From contig NZ_APND01000001.1 in the NCBI RefSeq assembly GCF_040361215.1, positions 992,001-1,056,000 on the forward strand: a stretch of DNA of 64,000 nucleotides. The letters are read 5' to 3'. Both the position numbers and the translations under genes were made by a program. Under the pieces are notes generated by a model. It searched no databases and was not told the origin of the DNA. It worked only from the letters and a program-made list of their open reading frames with translations. Positions 24,317 to 33,405 of the stretch are shown piece after piece (within the stretch, counting starts at the first letter, position 1; the number at the start of each line of letters is the position of its first letter). The stretch comes from Salinisphaera dokdonensis. Its GTDB lineage: Bacteria > Pseudomonadota > Gammaproteobacteria > Nevskiales > Salinisphaeraceae.

Positions 24317-25312
24317 CTAGGACCCGGCGTTTTCCGCCCGCGCGCGCTGGGCTTCCGGGCTGTCTGGGCCGGGCACGATCACGGCCTCGATACGACGATT
24401 GGCCTGGCGACCGGCCTGGGTGTCATTCGACGCGACCGGGCGCGTGTCGCCGAAACCACGGGCGCCGATCCGACGCGCCGGCACGCCGTTGTCCACCAGC
24501 AGTTGCGCCACCGTGCGGGCACGGGCTGCCGACAGCGCCAGGTTGAAGGCGCGAACCTTCTCGGCCTGGCTCGGCGCCTGCTGCTCCAGCTTCGGATTGG
24601 CTTTGACGAAACGCTCCAGCGATGCGGCCGAAGGCCCGACATTGTCGGTGTGACCGAACACCGCTACGCCTACGCTAGGATACCGTTCAAGCAAACCTGC
24701 CAACTGGCGCACGATTTCCTGCGAAGCGGGCTTCATACGCGCCGTGCCCGGCTGGAACGACACCTCTCCGAGCTGGTCCGGCACCACTTTCTGACCCACC
24801 AGATCGCGTGCGTCGCCAGTGACCGGCCGCGCCTGGCGCGTGGGCTGACTCTGCTCGCGCGTCTCCAGTTGGTCGTTAACGGCAACCAGCTTTTCGAGAT
24901 TGATCTCGCGTACGGCCGCGTAGCGCGCAATTTCTGCCAGCCGCGTGGCGCGATGTGCGTCGGTGGCGATTGCTGCGAGCTTGTCACCATTGGGGCGACG
25001 CTTGTTGGCGACCTCGGCCCAGCCGCTCTCGGCGGCATCCAGCGCTTGTTGCGCTTCTTCGAGAGACGCGGCGTCGTAGTCGTTCACGCCCTGCTGCGCG
25101 AGCGCGGCGGATACGGCCTCGCGTGCCTCGACCAGGGGTTCGAAACGCGCCTCTTCGGCACCGCGCACCCGCTTGATCTGATCTTTCCAGGCCGCGTCCT
25201 GTGCGCTTACGCCGGTCAGCGCCGGGCTCGGCGGCACCGGGTTGGTTTCAAACAGCGAACAGCCCGCTACTAGCGGCAGCAGGCCAAGTCCTACAATCCA
25301 GAACTGCTTCAC
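24317..25312 (-). CDS. OmpA-family lipoprotein
   Basis: 331 residues. A signal peptide with lipobox LVAGC puts the lipidated cysteine at position 18. Residues about 55-160 are helical and charged; the C-terminal 140 residues are an OmpA-like peptidoglycan-binding domain with FGHTDNVG and LSAARARTVAQLL, ending NRRIEAVIV. It therefore likely tethers the outer membrane to peptidoglycan. Its ATG overlaps the stop of the DUF4398 lipoprotein gene by four bases. This DUF4398 plus OmpA pair occurs together in other gammaproteobacteria. Confidence 0.9.
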   Translation of the reverse strand: MKQFWIVGLGLLPLVAGCSLFETNPVPPSPALTGVSAQDAAWKDQIKRVRGAEEARFEPLVEAREAVSAALAQQGVNDYDAASLEEAQQALDAAESGWAEVANKRRPNGDKLAAIATDAHRATRLAEIARYAAVREINLEKLVAVNDQLETREQSQPTRQARPVTGDARDLVGQKVVPDQLGEVSFQPGTARMKPASQEIVRQLAGLLERYPSVGVAVFGHTDNVGPSAASLERFVKANPKLEQQAPSQAEKVRAFNLALSAARARTVAQLLVDNGVPARRIGARGFGDTRPVASNDTQAGRQANRRIEAVIVPGPDSPEAQRARAENAGS

Positions 25313-25749
25313 GGCGAAACTCCCTGCTGCGTCTGCGACGACTGCCCCTGGCCCAACTGGCCCTGCAGTTCCGCGAGTTTGGCCTGCACCGCGCGGGCCT
25401 GGGTCTGGACCAACGCAGAACGCGCATCCAGCTCGGCCGCTGCGACCAGGCGCTCGACCCGGTCCTGCTCGGTGGCATTGAGATCACGGCTGCTGCGTGC
25501 TGCATCGAATAGAATGTCGCGCGCCGTGGCGATCCGCCGGCGCGACGCATCGACGGCACGCGGCGCGAAGCGTTCGGCCTCGGCAGAACGCGCCTTGGCA
25601 AGCGCCTGCTCGGCCGGCGCGAGGATGCTCTCGTCAGGCGCACTCGGTGTCGCGACCGTGCGCCCGGCACAGCCGGCGACCAGCGCGATCGCGACCACGA
25701 CGAGCAGCGATCGAAGAACGAGTACGGGTTTCGGGGGGCTCGCCGGCAT
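25309..25749 (-). CDS. DUF4398 domain lipoprotein
   Basis: 146 residues from the ATG at 25749, preceded by GGAGA. Signal peptide with lipobox LVAGC and lipidated cysteine at 27. The mature part is a helical, charged DUF4398 segment (APAEQALAKARSAEAERFAP and ARDILFDAA), ending in a Gln-rich tail. It is translationally coupled (ATGA) to the OmpA-family lipoprotein, so the two probably act together at the cell envelope. The role of DUF4398 is not known. Confidence 0.82.
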   Translation of the reverse strand: MPASPPKPVLVLRSLLVVVAIALVAGCAGRTVATPSAPDESILAPAEQALAKARSAEAERFAPRAVDASRRRIATARDILFDAARSSRDLNATEQDRVERLVAAAELDARSALVQTQARAVQAKLAELQGQLGQGQSSQTQQGVSP

Positions 25750-25860
25750 GCGGCATCTCCGTTGTCTGAGGTTATGACCCAACCGCTGTACTGCGTGCGC
25801 GCGGGTGGCGCGCTGCGGCAAGGCCGGGATTCTAACAGCGCTCGAACCGAGGGCCGAGCA

Positions 25861-26523
25861 TCAACCCTTCATGACCATGGAACGGGCCTGTTCAAGCGCG
25901 CTGGGGCGCCCGACATCGATCCAGCTACCGGCGTGGTGTTCGCCACTCGCCGTGCCCGCCTGCAAGGCTTCACGTATGACCGCAGACAACGCAAAGCGTT
26001 GCGTATCGCGCGCTGCAAATCGGGCGCTATCGAAAACCCCCATCCCGGCATAAGTGAAGCGCGGCGCTGCATCCATCAGCACGCCCTGATTCAAACCGAA
26101 ATCCCCGTCGACATGATGAGCGGGATTGTCGACCAGCACGCAATGCACATCGGCATCGCCGTGTGCTTGCAGACGCGCATAGTCAAAATCGGTGAAGACA
26201 TCGGCGCTGATCAGCGCGAACGGCCCTTCGCCGAGCAGTGCCAACGCATTGCGCACGCCGCCGCCGGTATCGAGTTCGCCCGGCGTTTCTTCGCTGAAAT
26301 GCAGCCGCAATCCCCAATGACTGCCGTCGCCGAGTACTTCGATGATCTGGCGGCCGCGGTAGGCCACATTGATCACCACGTCTTCAAAACCGGCACGAGC
26401 GAGGCCGGCCAGGTGATGGCCGATCAGCGTGCGCGGGCCGACCTCAATGAGCGGCTTGGGCGTGTGGTCGGTCAACGGACGCAAGCGCTCGCCGCGGCCA
26501 GCCGCCAGGATCATCGCCTTCAT
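25861..26523 (-). CDS. murU: N-acetylmuramate alpha-1-phosphate uridylyltransferase
   Basis: 220 residues, a compact nucleotidyltransferase: MKAMILAAGRGERLRPLTD and TPKPLIEV form the nucleotide-binding signature, GGGVRNALALLG the sugar-binding region. Next to amgK it is recognisable as MurU, which makes UDP-MurNAc from MurNAc 1-phosphate in the peptidoglycan recycling bypass that avoids de novo synthesis (and the fosfomycin target). Its start overlaps the end of amgK by four bases. The pair next to lptD is the same arrangement as in pseudomonads. Confidence 0.9.
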   Translation of the reverse strand: MKAMILAAGRGERLRPLTDHTPKPLIEVGPRTLIGHHLAGLARAGFEDVVINVAYRGRQIIEVLGDGSHWGLRLHFSEETPGELDTGGGVRNALALLGEGPFALISADVFTDFDYARLQAHGDADVHCVLVDNPAHHVDGDFGLNQGVLMDAAPRFTYAGMGVFDSARFAARDTQRFALSAVIREALQAGTASGEHHAGSWIDVGRPSALEQARSMVMKG

Positions 26524-27509
26524 GGCGCGTCCTTTTGTAGCAGGGGCGCGAGTGCCGCCAGCTCTTCGTACTCGGCCACCACGGGCTCCAGATACTTCAC
26601 GAAACGCGGCGTATCGGCCAGGTAGCGCGGCTTGCCGTCGCGATGCGCGATACGGGCAAAGATGCCCAGCACCTTGATATGACGCTGCGCGCCCATGAGC
26701 GCGAGATCCCGTTTGAATACGCTGAAATCGTCACCCACTGGGATACCGCGCTCGCGCGCCGCATCCCAGTAATGGCGCACCCAGCCGTCGATACGTGCGG
26801 TTGGCCAGCTGATGAACGCATCACGAAACAGGCTGGCCACGTCGTAGGTGACCGGGCCATAGCGTGCATCCTGGAAATCCAGCACGCCGGGCAGCGGATC
26901 GCTGATCATGAGATTGCGCGGCATGTAGTCGCGATGCACGAAGACCTGCGGCTGGGCACAGATATGGTCGAGCAGGAACACGAAGGCACGGTCGATCGCT
27001 GCATGCTCTTCAGCCGTAGGCGCGTACTGCAGATGCCGGGCGAGATACCAGTCACGGAACAACTCGAGCTCGGCGGCCAGCGTGGCGCGATCATAGTCGG
27101 GAAGCACGCCGGGGCGGCTGGCCTGCTGCCAGTCGATCAGCGCGCCGCTGGCCGCGCCGAACAGCGCATCGGCGTTGTCCTCGTCGAGCACGTCGAGGAA
27201 GGTGCGCGTGCCAAGATCGGTCAGCAGCAGAAAACCACGCTCGTGATCCGCAGCCAGCACACGGGGTACGTTGAGGCCGGCTTCCGCCATCAGGCCCGCG
27301 ATCTGGATAAAGGCAGCATTGTTCTCGCGCTCGGGCGGCGCATCCATCGCGATATAGCTGACCGTTTCCTCGCCCTGACGTACCTGCGCACGAAAATAGC
27401 GGCGAAAACTGGCATCGGCCGAGGCGACTGCCCATTCCGGCGCGGCGTTGAGTTCGTCGGCCACCCAGGCTTCCAGCGCTTGGCGGCGCGCATCGACAGG
27501 CATGTTCAT
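26520..27509 (-). CDS. amgK: N-acetylmuramate/N-acetylglucosamine kinase
   Basis: 329 residues. An aminoglycoside-phosphotransferase fold with the catalytic loop VFVHRDYMPRNLMIS and the metal-binding DFQDARYGPVTYDVASLFRD. AmgK phosphorylates the anomeric position of MurNAc and feeds MurU. A GGGAG ribosome-binding site seven bases before the ATG at 27509 sets the start (a second ATG at 27503 is possible). Divergent from lptD, sharing the short control region 27510-27628. Confidence 0.9.
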   Translation of the reverse strand: MNMPVDARRQALEAWVADELNAAPEWAVASADASFRRYFRAQVRQGEETVSYIAMDAPPERENNAAFIQIAGLMAEAGLNVPRVLAADHERGFLLLTDLGTRTFLDVLDEDNADALFGAASGALIDWQQASRPGVLPDYDRATLAAELELFRDWYLARHLQYAPTAEEHAAIDRAFVFLLDHICAQPQVFVHRDYMPRNLMISDPLPGVLDFQDARYGPVTYDVASLFRDAFISWPTARIDGWVRHYWDAARERGIPVGDDFSVFKRDLALMGAQRHIKVLGIFARIAHRDGKPRYLADTPRFVKYLEPVVAEYEELAALAPLLQKDAP

Positions 27510-27628
27510 GCCGCGACTCCCATCACGGGTGCTTCGCCGTGTTTTATTGCGGGGCGCATCCCGGGTGCGCATAATCGGTTGGACTTGGGGGTTCGCTTGC
27601 GAACACAACCGCTTTCAGCGGCGCCGCG

Positions 27629-30082
27629 ATGCATGAGTCGTGTCGTGGGTCGTCGCGTCAATGGGTGACAGATCCCGCCGTGATTCGTATCGCTTATTAC
27701 CATTCCCGTCTTCGTGCTGGTCTTGGGGCGTGCCGCCATGGACTGGTGACACCGCTGTGCGTGGGCGCTTCGCTCGTATGCGTCGGCACACTGGCCGCAA
27801 AGCCTAGCATCGCCGCCGAAATGGGGTGTCCGGTGGTGCCACCGCCGATGGCGTTGCCGCAGGAAAGCGCCGAATCCACGCTGGTCGCCGACCAGGCCAG
27901 TCTCCAGGACGGCGTGGCCGAAGCCACCGGCAACGTGCGTCTCGAACGCAACGGCCAGGCCCTGGAAGCGCCTTTCGTGCGCTACAACCGCGAGAGCGGG
28001 CGCGCCCAGGCGCGCGACGGCATGCAGTACTACCGCCCCGGCATCTACTTGACCGCCGACAACGGCGACGTCCAGATCAACGACGAAACCGGCAATTTCA
28101 ACGCCGCGACTTATTCGATCATCACCAATGGCGGCCGCGGCAAGGCGGGCACCGTAACCGCGCTCGGCGGCGGCGCATACGAACTGACCGACGCCGACTA
28201 CACCACCTGTGAAGGCGAGACCAAGGCGTGGCTGCTCTCGGCCGACCGTATCGAGCTCGATCGCGAAAGCGGCCGCGGCGAGGCGTTCAACTCGGTGATG
28301 CGCTTCTACGGCGTACCGGTGTTCTATACGCCGTACCTGAACTTCCCGATCGACGACAAACGCCATACGGGCGTATTGCCGCCGACCTTCGGCAGCTCGA
28401 GCGATTCCGGCTTCGAGCTGGCGGTGCCCTACTACATCAATATCGCGCCCAACTACGATGCGACCATCGTGCCTCGCGTGCTCGCCGATCGCGGCCTGCA
28501 GCTCGGCGGGCAGTTCCGCTACCTGCATGAACACCACCGCGGCGAGTTCGACGGCGAATATCTGCCCAGCGACAACGAGTACGGCGACGACCGCGCGCTG
28601 TTCCATTTCGAACATATCGGCCAGCTCAACGAGTATGTCGGCGTCGAGGCGAACTACACCCAAGTCAGCGACGACGAATATTTCGATGATCTGAGCAACG
28701 ACCTCGCCAGCACCTCGACCTCCCAGCTGGAGCGCGCCGTGCGCCTGACTCTGGCCGATACCGGCGTGCGCTTCACCGTGCTGGCGCAGGATTTCCAAAC
28801 CCTCGACGATCTTCAGGATGAAGACGACGACAACTTCGATCGGGCCTTCAGCAACGATCCCTACAGGCGCCTGCCGCAGGCGCGGCTCGAGATGCTGTCG
28901 CCGAGTTCGCCGTTTCGAGCTGGCCTAAACGCCGAGTTCACCAACTTTCAGCGCGACGACGATATCGACGCGACCCGCAGCGAAGTGCAACCACGCCTGC
29001 TCTGGGGCGTCGACCAGGGCGGTTGGTATGCCAATAGCGAAGCCTCCTACCGGCTGACCCGCTACAGCCTGCGCGGCTTCGACGACGCGCAGAATTTCAC
29101 CCGGGCCGATGTGGGCGATGACGATGTCATCACCCGCGGCATCCCGCAGTTCAACGCCGAGACCGGCCTGCGCTTTGCGCGCACCTTCAACGACGGCTGG
29201 GTGCAGACGCTCGAGCCGCGCATGCAGTATCTCTACACCGGCTACGAGGATCAGTCCGACATCCCGGTGTTCGACTCCGGCGTGGCCGATCTGCATTTCG
29301 ACCGCCTGTTTTCCGACAACCGTTTCGTCGGCTCGGACCGCATCGGCGACGCCAACCAGCTCACGCTCGGCGTGTCTTCGCGCTTCATCGAGCCGGACAG
29401 CGGGCGCACCGTGGCCAAACTCGATCTCGGCCGGGTCACCGGGTTTCGGGATCTGCGAGTGAACCTGCCCAACAGCGGCGAAGTCGGCTACGGCGATCGG
29501 GGTTCGGACTATGTTGCCGGACTGGAATTGCGTCCGACCGACAACATCTCGGCCCGAACCACAGTCCAGTACGATCCGGACGACAGCCGCGTCAATCGCG
29601 CGATCGCATCGGCGAGCTACAAGACCGACGGCGGTTACCAGCTTGATCTGGCCTATCGGCGCTATCGCGACTACCGCCCACAGCGCGAAATCACCGTGGT
29701 GGGCGATACCCGCCAAGCCCAGGTCGTACCCGGCGAATACGAAAGCCTCGAGCAGACGGCCGTTGGCCTGCGCGCGCCGGTCACGGCCAATCTGGACGTG
29801 CTCGGCCGCTGGAATTACTCGCTCGAACGCAGCCAGAATGTCGAAACGCTGGCCGGCTTCGAGTATCGCCCCTCGTGCTGCTGGGCCGGCCGCGTCGCCT
29901 GGCGCCGTTACGTCGCCGACGACGATGGCAGCTTCGATACCGCGATCATGTTCCAGTTCGTGCTCAATGGCCTCGGTCAGTTCGGCGACACCGTGCAGTC
30001 CTTTGTAGACGACGACGTCTATGACGAAGACGACCGGGGCCGCAGTTCGAGCAGCTCTTTTGATACCATCCGTTTCCCATGA
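27629..30082 (+). CDS. lptD: LPS-assembly protein LptD
   Basis: 817 residues if the ATG at 27629 is used; a GTG at 27680 would remove 17 residues and give a more usual signal peptide (about LVTPLCVGASLVCVGTLAA). The N-terminal OstA/jellyroll domain starts near TLVADQASLQDGVAEATGNV; the rest is the large barrel that inserts lipopolysaccharide into the outer leaflet with LptE. Conserved cysteines are present: one after the signal peptide (MGCPV), one in DYTTCEGE and the adjacent pair in PSCCWAG, as needed for the disulfide switch. The barrel is notably acidic (DEDDDN, DDDVYDEDD). It overlaps surA by four bases. Confidence 0.95.
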   Translation: MHESCRGSSRQWVTDPAVIRIAYYHSRLRAGLGACRHGLVTPLCVGASLVCVGTLAAKPSIAAEMGCPVVPPPMALPQESAESTLVADQASLQDGVAEATGNVRLERNGQALEAPFVRYNRESGRAQARDGMQYYRPGIYLTADNGDVQINDETGNFNAATYSIITNGGRGKAGTVTALGGGAYELTDADYTTCEGETKAWLLSADRIELDRESGRGEAFNSVMRFYGVPVFYTPYLNFPIDDKRHTGVLPPTFGSSSDSGFELAVPYYINIAPNYDATIVPRVLADRGLQLGGQFRYLHEHHRGEFDGEYLPSDNEYGDDRALFHFEHIGQLNEYVGVEANYTQVSDDEYFDDLSNDLASTSTSQLERAVRLTLADTGVRFTVLAQDFQTLDDLQDEDDDNFDRAFSNDPYRRLPQARLEMLSPSSPFRAGLNAEFTNFQRDDDIDATRSEVQPRLLWGVDQGGWYANSEASYRLTRYSLRGFDDAQNFTRADVGDDDVITRGIPQFNAETGLRFARTFNDGWVQTLEPRMQYLYTGYEDQSDIPVFDSGVADLHFDRLFSDNRFVGSDRIGDANQLTLGVSSRFIEPDSGRTVAKLDLGRVTGFRDLRVNLPNSGEVGYGDRGSDYVAGLELRPTDNISARTTVQYDPDDSRVNRAIASASYKTDGGYQLDLAYRRYRDYRPQREITVVGDTRQAQVVPGEYESLEQTAVGLRAPVTANLDVLGRWNYSLERSQNVETLAGFEYRPSCCWAGRVAWRRYVADDDGSFDTAIMFQFVLNGLGQFGDTVQSFVDDDVYDEDDRGRSSSSSFDTIRFP

Positions 30083-31479
30083 GACATCTCCTCGCTACGA
30101 GCCTCGTGCTCGCGATCACGCCGCTGGCGTTCACCGCCCTGCCCGCCGCGGCACAAAGCCTCGGCATGCCGGACGATTTTTCCCTCTCGGCGACGACACC
30201 GAGCAGCGGTGAATCGGGCGCCCAGACGCTCGACAAGATCATTGCCGTGGTCGGCGACGACGTGGTTCTCGAAAGCGAACTCGACCAGGCCGTGATGCGG
30301 ATCCAGGCACGCGCCGGCAGCCGGGCGAGCCAGATGCCGCCGAACCTGCTGCGTTCGCAGGTGCTCGATAAGCTGATCATGCAGCGCCTGCAGATTCAGC
30401 GCGCGCGCGATCGCAATGTCGAGATCAGCGAACAGGAAGTCGACGACGGCCTGCGCCGTATCGCCCAGCAGAACAGCATGAACATGCAGCAGCTCGCCCG
30501 CGCGGTGGCTTCGGACGGCATGACCATGTCGCAGCTGCGCGAACAGATCCGCCAGGAGCTGATGATCTCCAAGCTGCGGCGTCAGGAAGTGATGTCGCAG
30601 GTCACGGTCAGCGACGACGATGTCGATCGCTATCTCGAGAACCAGTCTCTGCGTGCCGCGGAAGATCGCGAGTACCGCGTACGCCATATCGTGGTGCCCG
30701 TACCGCAAGGCGCCGACTCGGAAACCGTCGAATCCACTCGCGAACGGCTACAGACATTGCGCGACGAGATCGTCGCGGGTGATGCCGACTTCGCCGACGT
30801 GGCCGCGAGCCAGTCTCAGGGCGAAAACGCTATGGAAGGCGGCGACATGGGATGGATGGACGGCGGCTATCTGCCGTCGACGTTCGCCGACGTGGTCCCG
30901 CGGCTGCAGCCCGGCGAGACCAGCGACGTATTTCGCGACGCCGACGGGTTTCACCTCGTTCAGCTCGAGGACGTGCGCGGCGGCGAATCGGTCATGCCCG
31001 ACCGGAAGGTCATGGTTCAGGAAGTCCAGGCCAGCCATATCCTGCTCAAGCCGAACGAAATTCGTGACGACGAGCGCACCCGCGACCTGGCACGCCAGCT
31101 GCGCGAACGCCTCGAAGCCGGCGACGATTTCGCAGCGCTCGCACGCGAGTATTCGGATGACAGCGCAACCGCCAACCAGGGCGGCGAACTTGGCTGGGTT
31201 CAGCCGCAACGTCTGGATCCCGCAACCCGGCGCCAGCTGAGCGACCTCGCGACGGGCGATGTGAGCCCGATTTTTCAGACCGCCGAAGGCTACGAGATTC
31301 TTCGCGTGGCCGATCGCCGTGAACGTGATCAGACACGTGAGGCCGTACGCGAACGCGCACGGCGCGCACTCGGGGAACAAAAGTCCACCGAGGAAGGCGA
31401 AATGTGGCTACGCAAGCTGCGCGACGAGGCCTATGTCGACGTCCGTATGCCCGGCTACCAGTCCACGAGCGGCAGCTGA
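30079..31479 (+). CDS. surA: Periplasmic chaperone/peptidyl-prolyl isomerase SurA
   Basis: 466 residues. Signal peptide to about residue 25 (TALPAAAQS). The SurA N-terminal domain includes LDKIIAVVGDDVVLESELDQ. Two parvulin domains follow, starting near YRVRHIVVPVP and VQASHILLKP, each with the GGDMGW or GGELGW strand. SurA carries unfolded barrel proteins, including LptD, to the BAM complex. It is slightly longer than the E. coli protein because of acidic linkers. The start overlaps the lptD stop as ATGA. Confidence 0.96.
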   Translation: MRHLLATSLVLAITPLAFTALPAAAQSLGMPDDFSLSATTPSSGESGAQTLDKIIAVVGDDVVLESELDQAVMRIQARAGSRASQMPPNLLRSQVLDKLIMQRLQIQRARDRNVEISEQEVDDGLRRIAQQNSMNMQQLARAVASDGMTMSQLREQIRQELMISKLRRQEVMSQVTVSDDDVDRYLENQSLRAAEDREYRVRHIVVPVPQGADSETVESTRERLQTLRDEIVAGDADFADVAASQSQGENAMEGGDMGWMDGGYLPSTFADVVPRLQPGETSDVFRDADGFHLVQLEDVRGGESVMPDRKVMVQEVQASHILLKPNEIRDDERTRDLARQLRERLEAGDDFAALAREYSDDSATANQGGELGWVQPQRLDPATRRQLSDLATGDVSPIFQTAEGYEILRVADRRERDQTREAVRERARRALGEQKSTEEGEMWLRKLRDEAYVDVRMPGYQSTSGS

Positions 31480-31495
31480 TCGCGCCTGATCCCGG

Positions 31496-32491
31496 TTGAG
31501 CACCGCGCGCCTCGCCTTCACGCCGGGTGAACCGGCCGGCATCGGACCCGATCTCGCGGTTCGTATCGCGCAGCGCGCGCAGTCCGTGGAACTGGTCGCG
31601 ATTGCCGACCCGGGCCTTTTGCAGGCACGCGCCGAGCAGCTGGGCCTGCCGCTGAAGCTGGTACCGGTCGATTTCGACGCCGCGCCACAAACCACGCCCG
31701 CCGGCACGTTGGCGATCGATCCCGTGCAGTGCGCGCGCCCGACCACTCCGGGCCACGTCGACACCGCCAACGCGCGCTACGTGCTCGACACCCTCGATCG
31801 GGCGACCGATCTCTGTCTGTCAGGGCACTGCGACGGGCTCGTGACCGGCCCGGTGCACAAGGCCGTGATCAACGACGCCGGCATCGCCTTCTCGGGCCAT
31901 ACCGGTTATCTCGCGCATCGTTGCCACAGCGGCGAGCCCGTGATGATGCTGGCCACCGACGACGGGGCCCTGCGCGTAGCCCTTGCGACCGTTCATATTC
32001 CGCTGGCCGACGTACCGGCCGCCCTCACGCGCGAAAATCTGGCCCATGTGCTCGGCGTGACCGAACGTGGCCTGCGCGATCGCTTCGGCATCGATCGACC
32101 GCGCCTGTTGGTCGCAGGCTTGAACCCGCATGCGGGCGAAAACGGCTATCTCGGGCGCGAGGAGATCGATACCATCACCCCGGTGATCGAAGCGCAGCGC
32201 GCCCGCGGCATGGATATTATCGGCCCGCTTCCGGCGGATACCCTGTTCACGCCGCATCGGCTTGCCGGGGCGGACGCGGTGGTCGCGATGTATCACGACC
32301 AGGGCCTGCCGGTGATCAAGCATCTCGGCTTTGGGCGCACCGTGAACATCAGCCTCGGCCTGGCCATAGTGCGCACATCCGTCGACCACGGCACCGCTCT
32401 CGAACTCGCGGGCCACGAGAGCGTGGACACCGGCAGCCTGCAGGCCGCTATCGATACCGCCGTGCGCATGGTTCACGCTCAACCGCGCTAG
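31496..32491 (+). CDS. pdxA: 4-hydroxythreonine-4-phosphate dehydrogenase
   Basis: 331 residues from a TTG codon, chosen because STARLAFTPGEPAGIGPDL is the family N-terminus and no ATG or GTG lies nearby. PdxA oxidises 4-phosphohydroxy-threonine in pyridoxal phosphate synthesis. The metal-binding histidines are in GHTGYLAHRCH, AGLNPHAGENGYLG and AMYHDQGLPVIK. It is 16 bases after surA, in the conserved order surA-pdxA-rsmA. Confidence 0.94.
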   Translation: MSTARLAFTPGEPAGIGPDLAVRIAQRAQSVELVAIADPGLLQARAEQLGLPLKLVPVDFDAAPQTTPAGTLAIDPVQCARPTTPGHVDTANARYVLDTLDRATDLCLSGHCDGLVTGPVHKAVINDAGIAFSGHTGYLAHRCHSGEPVMMLATDDGALRVALATVHIPLADVPAALTRENLAHVLGVTERGLRDRFGIDRPRLLVAGLNPHAGENGYLGREEIDTITPVIEAQRARGMDIIGPLPADTLFTPHRLAGADAVVAMYHDQGLPVIKHLGFGRTVNISLGLAIVRTSVDHGTALELAGHESVDTGSLQAAIDTAVRMVHAQPR

Positions 32492-32575
32492 TTCAAGCCA
32501 ACCGCCCCACGCGGTGGTGGCTATAACCCGACCCTACATCGCACCCGGCGCTTGCCGCCGACCCGAGGTTTCTTC

Positions 32576-33361
32576 ATGGCGCGCAAACGATTTGGACAGC
32601 ACTTTCTGCATGAGCAGGGCGTCATCGAACGAATCCTGTCCATGCTCGCGCCAAAGGCAGCCGATGCACTTGTCGAAATCGGCCCCGGCCAAGGTGCGCT
32701 GACACAGCCGCTGCTCGACCGGGTCGATCGCCTGAGCGTGATCGAGATCGACCGGGACCTTGCCGCGGATCTACGCGCCCAAGCAGTCGAAGAACCACGG
32801 CTTGAAGTTATCGAAGGCGATGCCCTGCGTATCGACTATGCCGAGATCGCGACGCGCCGGGGCGCGCCGCTGCGGCTGGTTGGCAACCTGCCTTACAACA
32901 TCTCTTCCCCGTTGCTATTCGCCCTGTTGGGCAGTGCTGCGCCGATTACCGACATGCACTTCATGCTGCAGAAGGAAGTCGTCGATCGCATGACCGCAAC
33001 TCCGGGCAGCCGCGACTATGGCCGGTTAACGGTGTCCGTGGCGGCACGCGCGCGCGCTGAATCCCTGTTCGATGTAGGGCCTGGCGCGTTCACGCCGCCT
33101 CCACGCGTGATGTCATCGGTGGTTCGCGTAACGCCACGCGCGCCCGACTTCGAGATCCACGACGGCAAGATGTTCGATCGCCTCGTGACCGCCGCCTTCA
33201 GTCAGCGGCGCAAGACGCTTCGCAACGCGGTCCGGAGTTTTCTCTCGGCCGAAGCGATCGAGGCCTGCGATATAGATCCGACGCTGAGACCGGAACGGCT
33301 GGCCGCGGCAGAGTTCGCCCGCCTGGCCAACGCCGCTAGCGCGGCCGTCGATACCGACTGA
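32576..33361 (+). CDS. rsmA: 16S rRNA dimethyladenosine transferase RsmA (KsgA)
   Basis: 261 residues. Start at 32576 with GAGG at 32565-32568; MARKRFGQHFLH is the family start. The SAM motif is EIGPGQGALTQ and the catalytic motif NLPYNISSPLL. The enzyme dimethylates two adjacent adenosines near the 3' end of 16S rRNA and acts as a late check in 30S assembly. In relatives it is followed by apaG and apaH, but here the Tad block begins 45 bases later on the opposite strand. Confidence 0.96.
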   Translation: MARKRFGQHFLHEQGVIERILSMLAPKAADALVEIGPGQGALTQPLLDRVDRLSVIEIDRDLAADLRAQAVEEPRLEVIEGDALRIDYAEIATRRGAPLRLVGNLPYNISSPLLFALLGSAAPITDMHFMLQKEVVDRMTATPGSRDYGRLTVSVAARARAESLFDVGPGAFTPPPRVMSSVVRVTPRAPDFEIHDGKMFDRLVTAAFSQRRKTLRNAVRSFLSAEAIEACDIDPTLRPERLAAAEFARLANAASAAVDTD

Positions 33362-33405
33362 ACTGCTCTACCCGCACAGCGCGCTTGGGACACGCCTGAC
33401 GCCGA